Source of the DNA: Clostridiales bacterium
GTDB lineage: Bacteria; Bacillota; Clostridia; Lachnospirales; Lachnospiraceae
NCBI GenBank assembly: GCA_019418195.1
Contig: DYCJ01000129.1
Span: 1 to 7,244, forward strand
Direction: 5' to 3'
DNA length: 7,244 nucleotides
Shown here: piece by piece, positions 6,657 to 7,244 of the stretch
Numbering within the stretch: the first letter of the stretch is position 1
Layout: each line of letters opens with the position of its first letter
Translations under genes and position numbers: made by a program
Notes under the pieces: model-generated
Database searches by the model: none
What the model saw: only the letters and a program-made list of their open reading frames with translations
Told to the model about the DNA's origin: nothing

Positions 6657-7101
6657 TCTGCTCCATTTTGTAGAACTGCATCAGAAGTTTTTCCTCCAGA
6701 TTCAAAAGCTGCTCTTTTTCCTGACCGTTGAGCGCGCTGCAGATTTCCGACTCCAACTGACCGGCCTTCTCTATGAATCTGTCTCCTTCAGCCAGCAGTT
6801 TCTCTGTGGGGAGCACTTTCTTTTTCCGGACGTCGTCCGGATCTTCATGTAAATCAAGATAACCTTTTTCTCTCATTTTTTTGATCAACGCAGACAGCGT
6901 TGGCTTTGACACTCCTATTTCGCGGCACAATTCCGTAAGATATGTCCCTTTGGGATGATGTCTCAGGATATAGACCAGAAAATAGACCTGGACACCGGTT
7001 ATACTTTTATTCTTCAGATTCAGTTCCAGTTGCGCTGTCATATTCAGACTGAGCTTCTTCATCATATAAAGCAGCTCTTCCGTGCTGAAACTTTCTTCCA
7101 T
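6592..7101 (-). CDS. MarR-family transcriptional regulator of the ABC exporter operon
   Basis: The 169-residue protein has the MarR winged-helix fold: dimerisation helix at about 7-30, DNA-binding region at about 54-98 with recognition helix SKPTLSALIKKMREKG (65-80), and wing DPDDVRKKKVLPTEK containing the conserved Asp-x-Arg (90-92). C-terminal helices (100-150) complete the dimer interface. It should bind a palindromic site as a cytosolic dimer and release DNA on binding a small ligand. It is the first gene of the operon and overlaps the downstream exporter gene by 65 bases (or 35 with the alternative start), so it probably regulates its own operon. MarR regulators next to heterodimeric exporters, such as SatR of Streptococcus suis satAB, are a known parallel. 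The start is the ATG at 7101, with AGGAGGTG nine bases away; a GTG at 7113 is excluded because it lies inside that element. The tail beyond residue 150 is longer than usual. Confidence 0.92.
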   Translation of the reverse strand: MEESFSTEELLYMMKKLSLNMTAQLELNLKNKSITGVQVYFLVYILRHHPKGTYLTELCREIGVSKPTLSALIKKMREKGYLDLHEDPDDVRKKKVLPTEKLLAEGDRFIEKAGQLESEICSALNGQEKEQLLNLEEKLLMQFYKMEQNEKTDGRFIYSEKSITTTGKV

Positions 7102-7110
7102 TTCTATAAG

Positions 7111-7118
7111 CACCTCCT
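7111..7118 (-). promoter_or_regulatory. Ribosome-binding site of the MarR gene
   Basis: The minus strand reads AGGAGGTG, a perfect eight-base match to the anti-Shine-Dalgarno end of 16S rRNA, with 9 bases to the ATG at 7101. The GTG at 7113 is part of this element and therefore cannot be the start codon. Confidence 0.85.
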
Positions 7119-7154
7119 GTGATCCTGTAAATTTATTCTGGAATTGTTTCCTAT

Positions 7155-7165
7155 CGAACAGTTCG
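7155..7165. repeat. 11-bp palindrome in the MarR operon leader
   Basis: CGAAC-A-GTTCG is a perfect inverted repeat around one base. It lies about 54 bases upstream of the MarR start and downstream of the predicted transcription start, so a protein bound here could block elongation. With a one-base centre it would form only a poor RNA hairpin, which favours a DNA-binding role if it has any. It may also be chance. Confidence 0.35.
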
Positions 7166-7190
7166 TATCCTTATTTTCTGTCCATTAGAG

Positions 7191-7219
7191 ATTTTAGCGC
7201 AGTTCTTATTGAATGTGAA
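7191..7219 (-). promoter_or_regulatory. Promoter of the MarR-ABC exporter operon
   Basis: On the minus strand TTCACA (7219-7214) is followed by a 17-base spacer and TAAAAT (7196-7191). Each hexamer is one base from consensus. Transcription would start near 7184, giving a leader of about 80 bases that contains the 11-bp palindrome. The -35 element lies inside the 17-bp inverted repeat and shares one base with the -35 of the divergent promoter. Confidence 0.62.
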
Positions 7220-7225
7220 ATTCAA
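7209..7225. promoter_or_regulatory. 17-bp inverted repeat, candidate MarR operator
   Basis: TTGAAT-N5-ATTCAA has perfect six-base arms and a five-base centre. It covers the -35 elements of both divergent promoters, an ideal position for a repressor to shut both. MarR dimers typically bind AT-rich inverted repeats of 16-20 bp. The assignment to this MarR protein is inferred from position and form only. Confidence 0.55.
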
Positions 7226-7237
7226 AAGTGCTATAAT
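7209..7237 (+). promoter_or_regulatory. Divergent promoter for a gene right of the window
   Basis: TTGAAT (7209-7214), a 17-base spacer and a perfect TATAAT (7232-7237), which is preceded by TGC to form an extended -10 (TGnTATAAT). Transcription would start at about the window end. This is one of the best promoter matches in the window and implies a rightward gene beyond 7244. Confidence 0.68.
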
Positions 7238-7244
7238 CAATAAA

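Noticed and set aside
7155..7165. LexA (SOS) box
   Set aside because: The Gram-positive LexA site needs four bases between GAAC and GTTC; this palindrome has one, so the half-site spacing is wrong.

Overview
The window looks like a chromosomal segment from a low-to-mid GC Firmicute, most plausibly a gut Clostridium relative of the Lachnospiraceae type. The basis is strong AGGAGG ribosome-binding sites, tightly packed genes, a YxjG/YxjH-type methionine synthase-like protein, and a MarR plus heterodimeric ABC exporter operon of a kind common in Firmicutes. The family-level placement is inference.

Layout, left to right. (1) Positions 1-821, plus strand: the C-terminal 272 residues of a MetE/YxjG-like cobalamin-independent methyltransferase, cut by the left window edge but with all four expected zinc ligands. 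(2) Positions 837-885: a long hairpin between two convergent genes, whose right arm is built from the last codons of the next gene. (3) Positions 856-1173, minus strand: a stand-alone AraC-type DNA-binding domain of 105 residues with its own promoter. (4) Positions 1281-2827, minus strand: a two-gene operon of a CDP-alcohol phosphatidyltransferase (PgsA-like) followed, with a 4-base ATGA overlap, by a LysR-type regulator; a near-consensus promoter lies just upstream. (5) Positions 2962-7101, minus strand: a three-gene operon, MarR regulator then two ABC exporter half-transporters. (6) Positions 7102-7244: the operon control region, with two divergent promoters whose -35 elements share one base and which lie over a 17-bp inverted repeat.

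How the genes work together. The two half-transporters form a textbook asymmetric heterodimer. The upstream subunit has a degenerate Walker B (Asp for Glu) and Gln for the switch His. The downstream subunit has intact catalytic residues but an LSQGQ signature. MarR proteins in this position normally repress their operon and respond to a small ligand, so a drug or toxic metabolite efflux role is likely; the substrate cannot be read from sequence. The inverted repeat could let the regulator control both this operon and an unseen gene to the right of the window. The lipid enzyme, LysR, AraC and methyltransferase genes appear to be separate units. Four regulators or regulator fragments and their promoters dominate the control logic.

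I found no RNA genes, CRISPR array, insertion sequence, phage gene or clear novel system. The most interesting points are the overlapping divergent promoter with its operator-like repeat, the LysR gene coupled to a phospholipid synthesis enzyme, the sensorless AraC protein, and the coding-sequence-embedded terminator.
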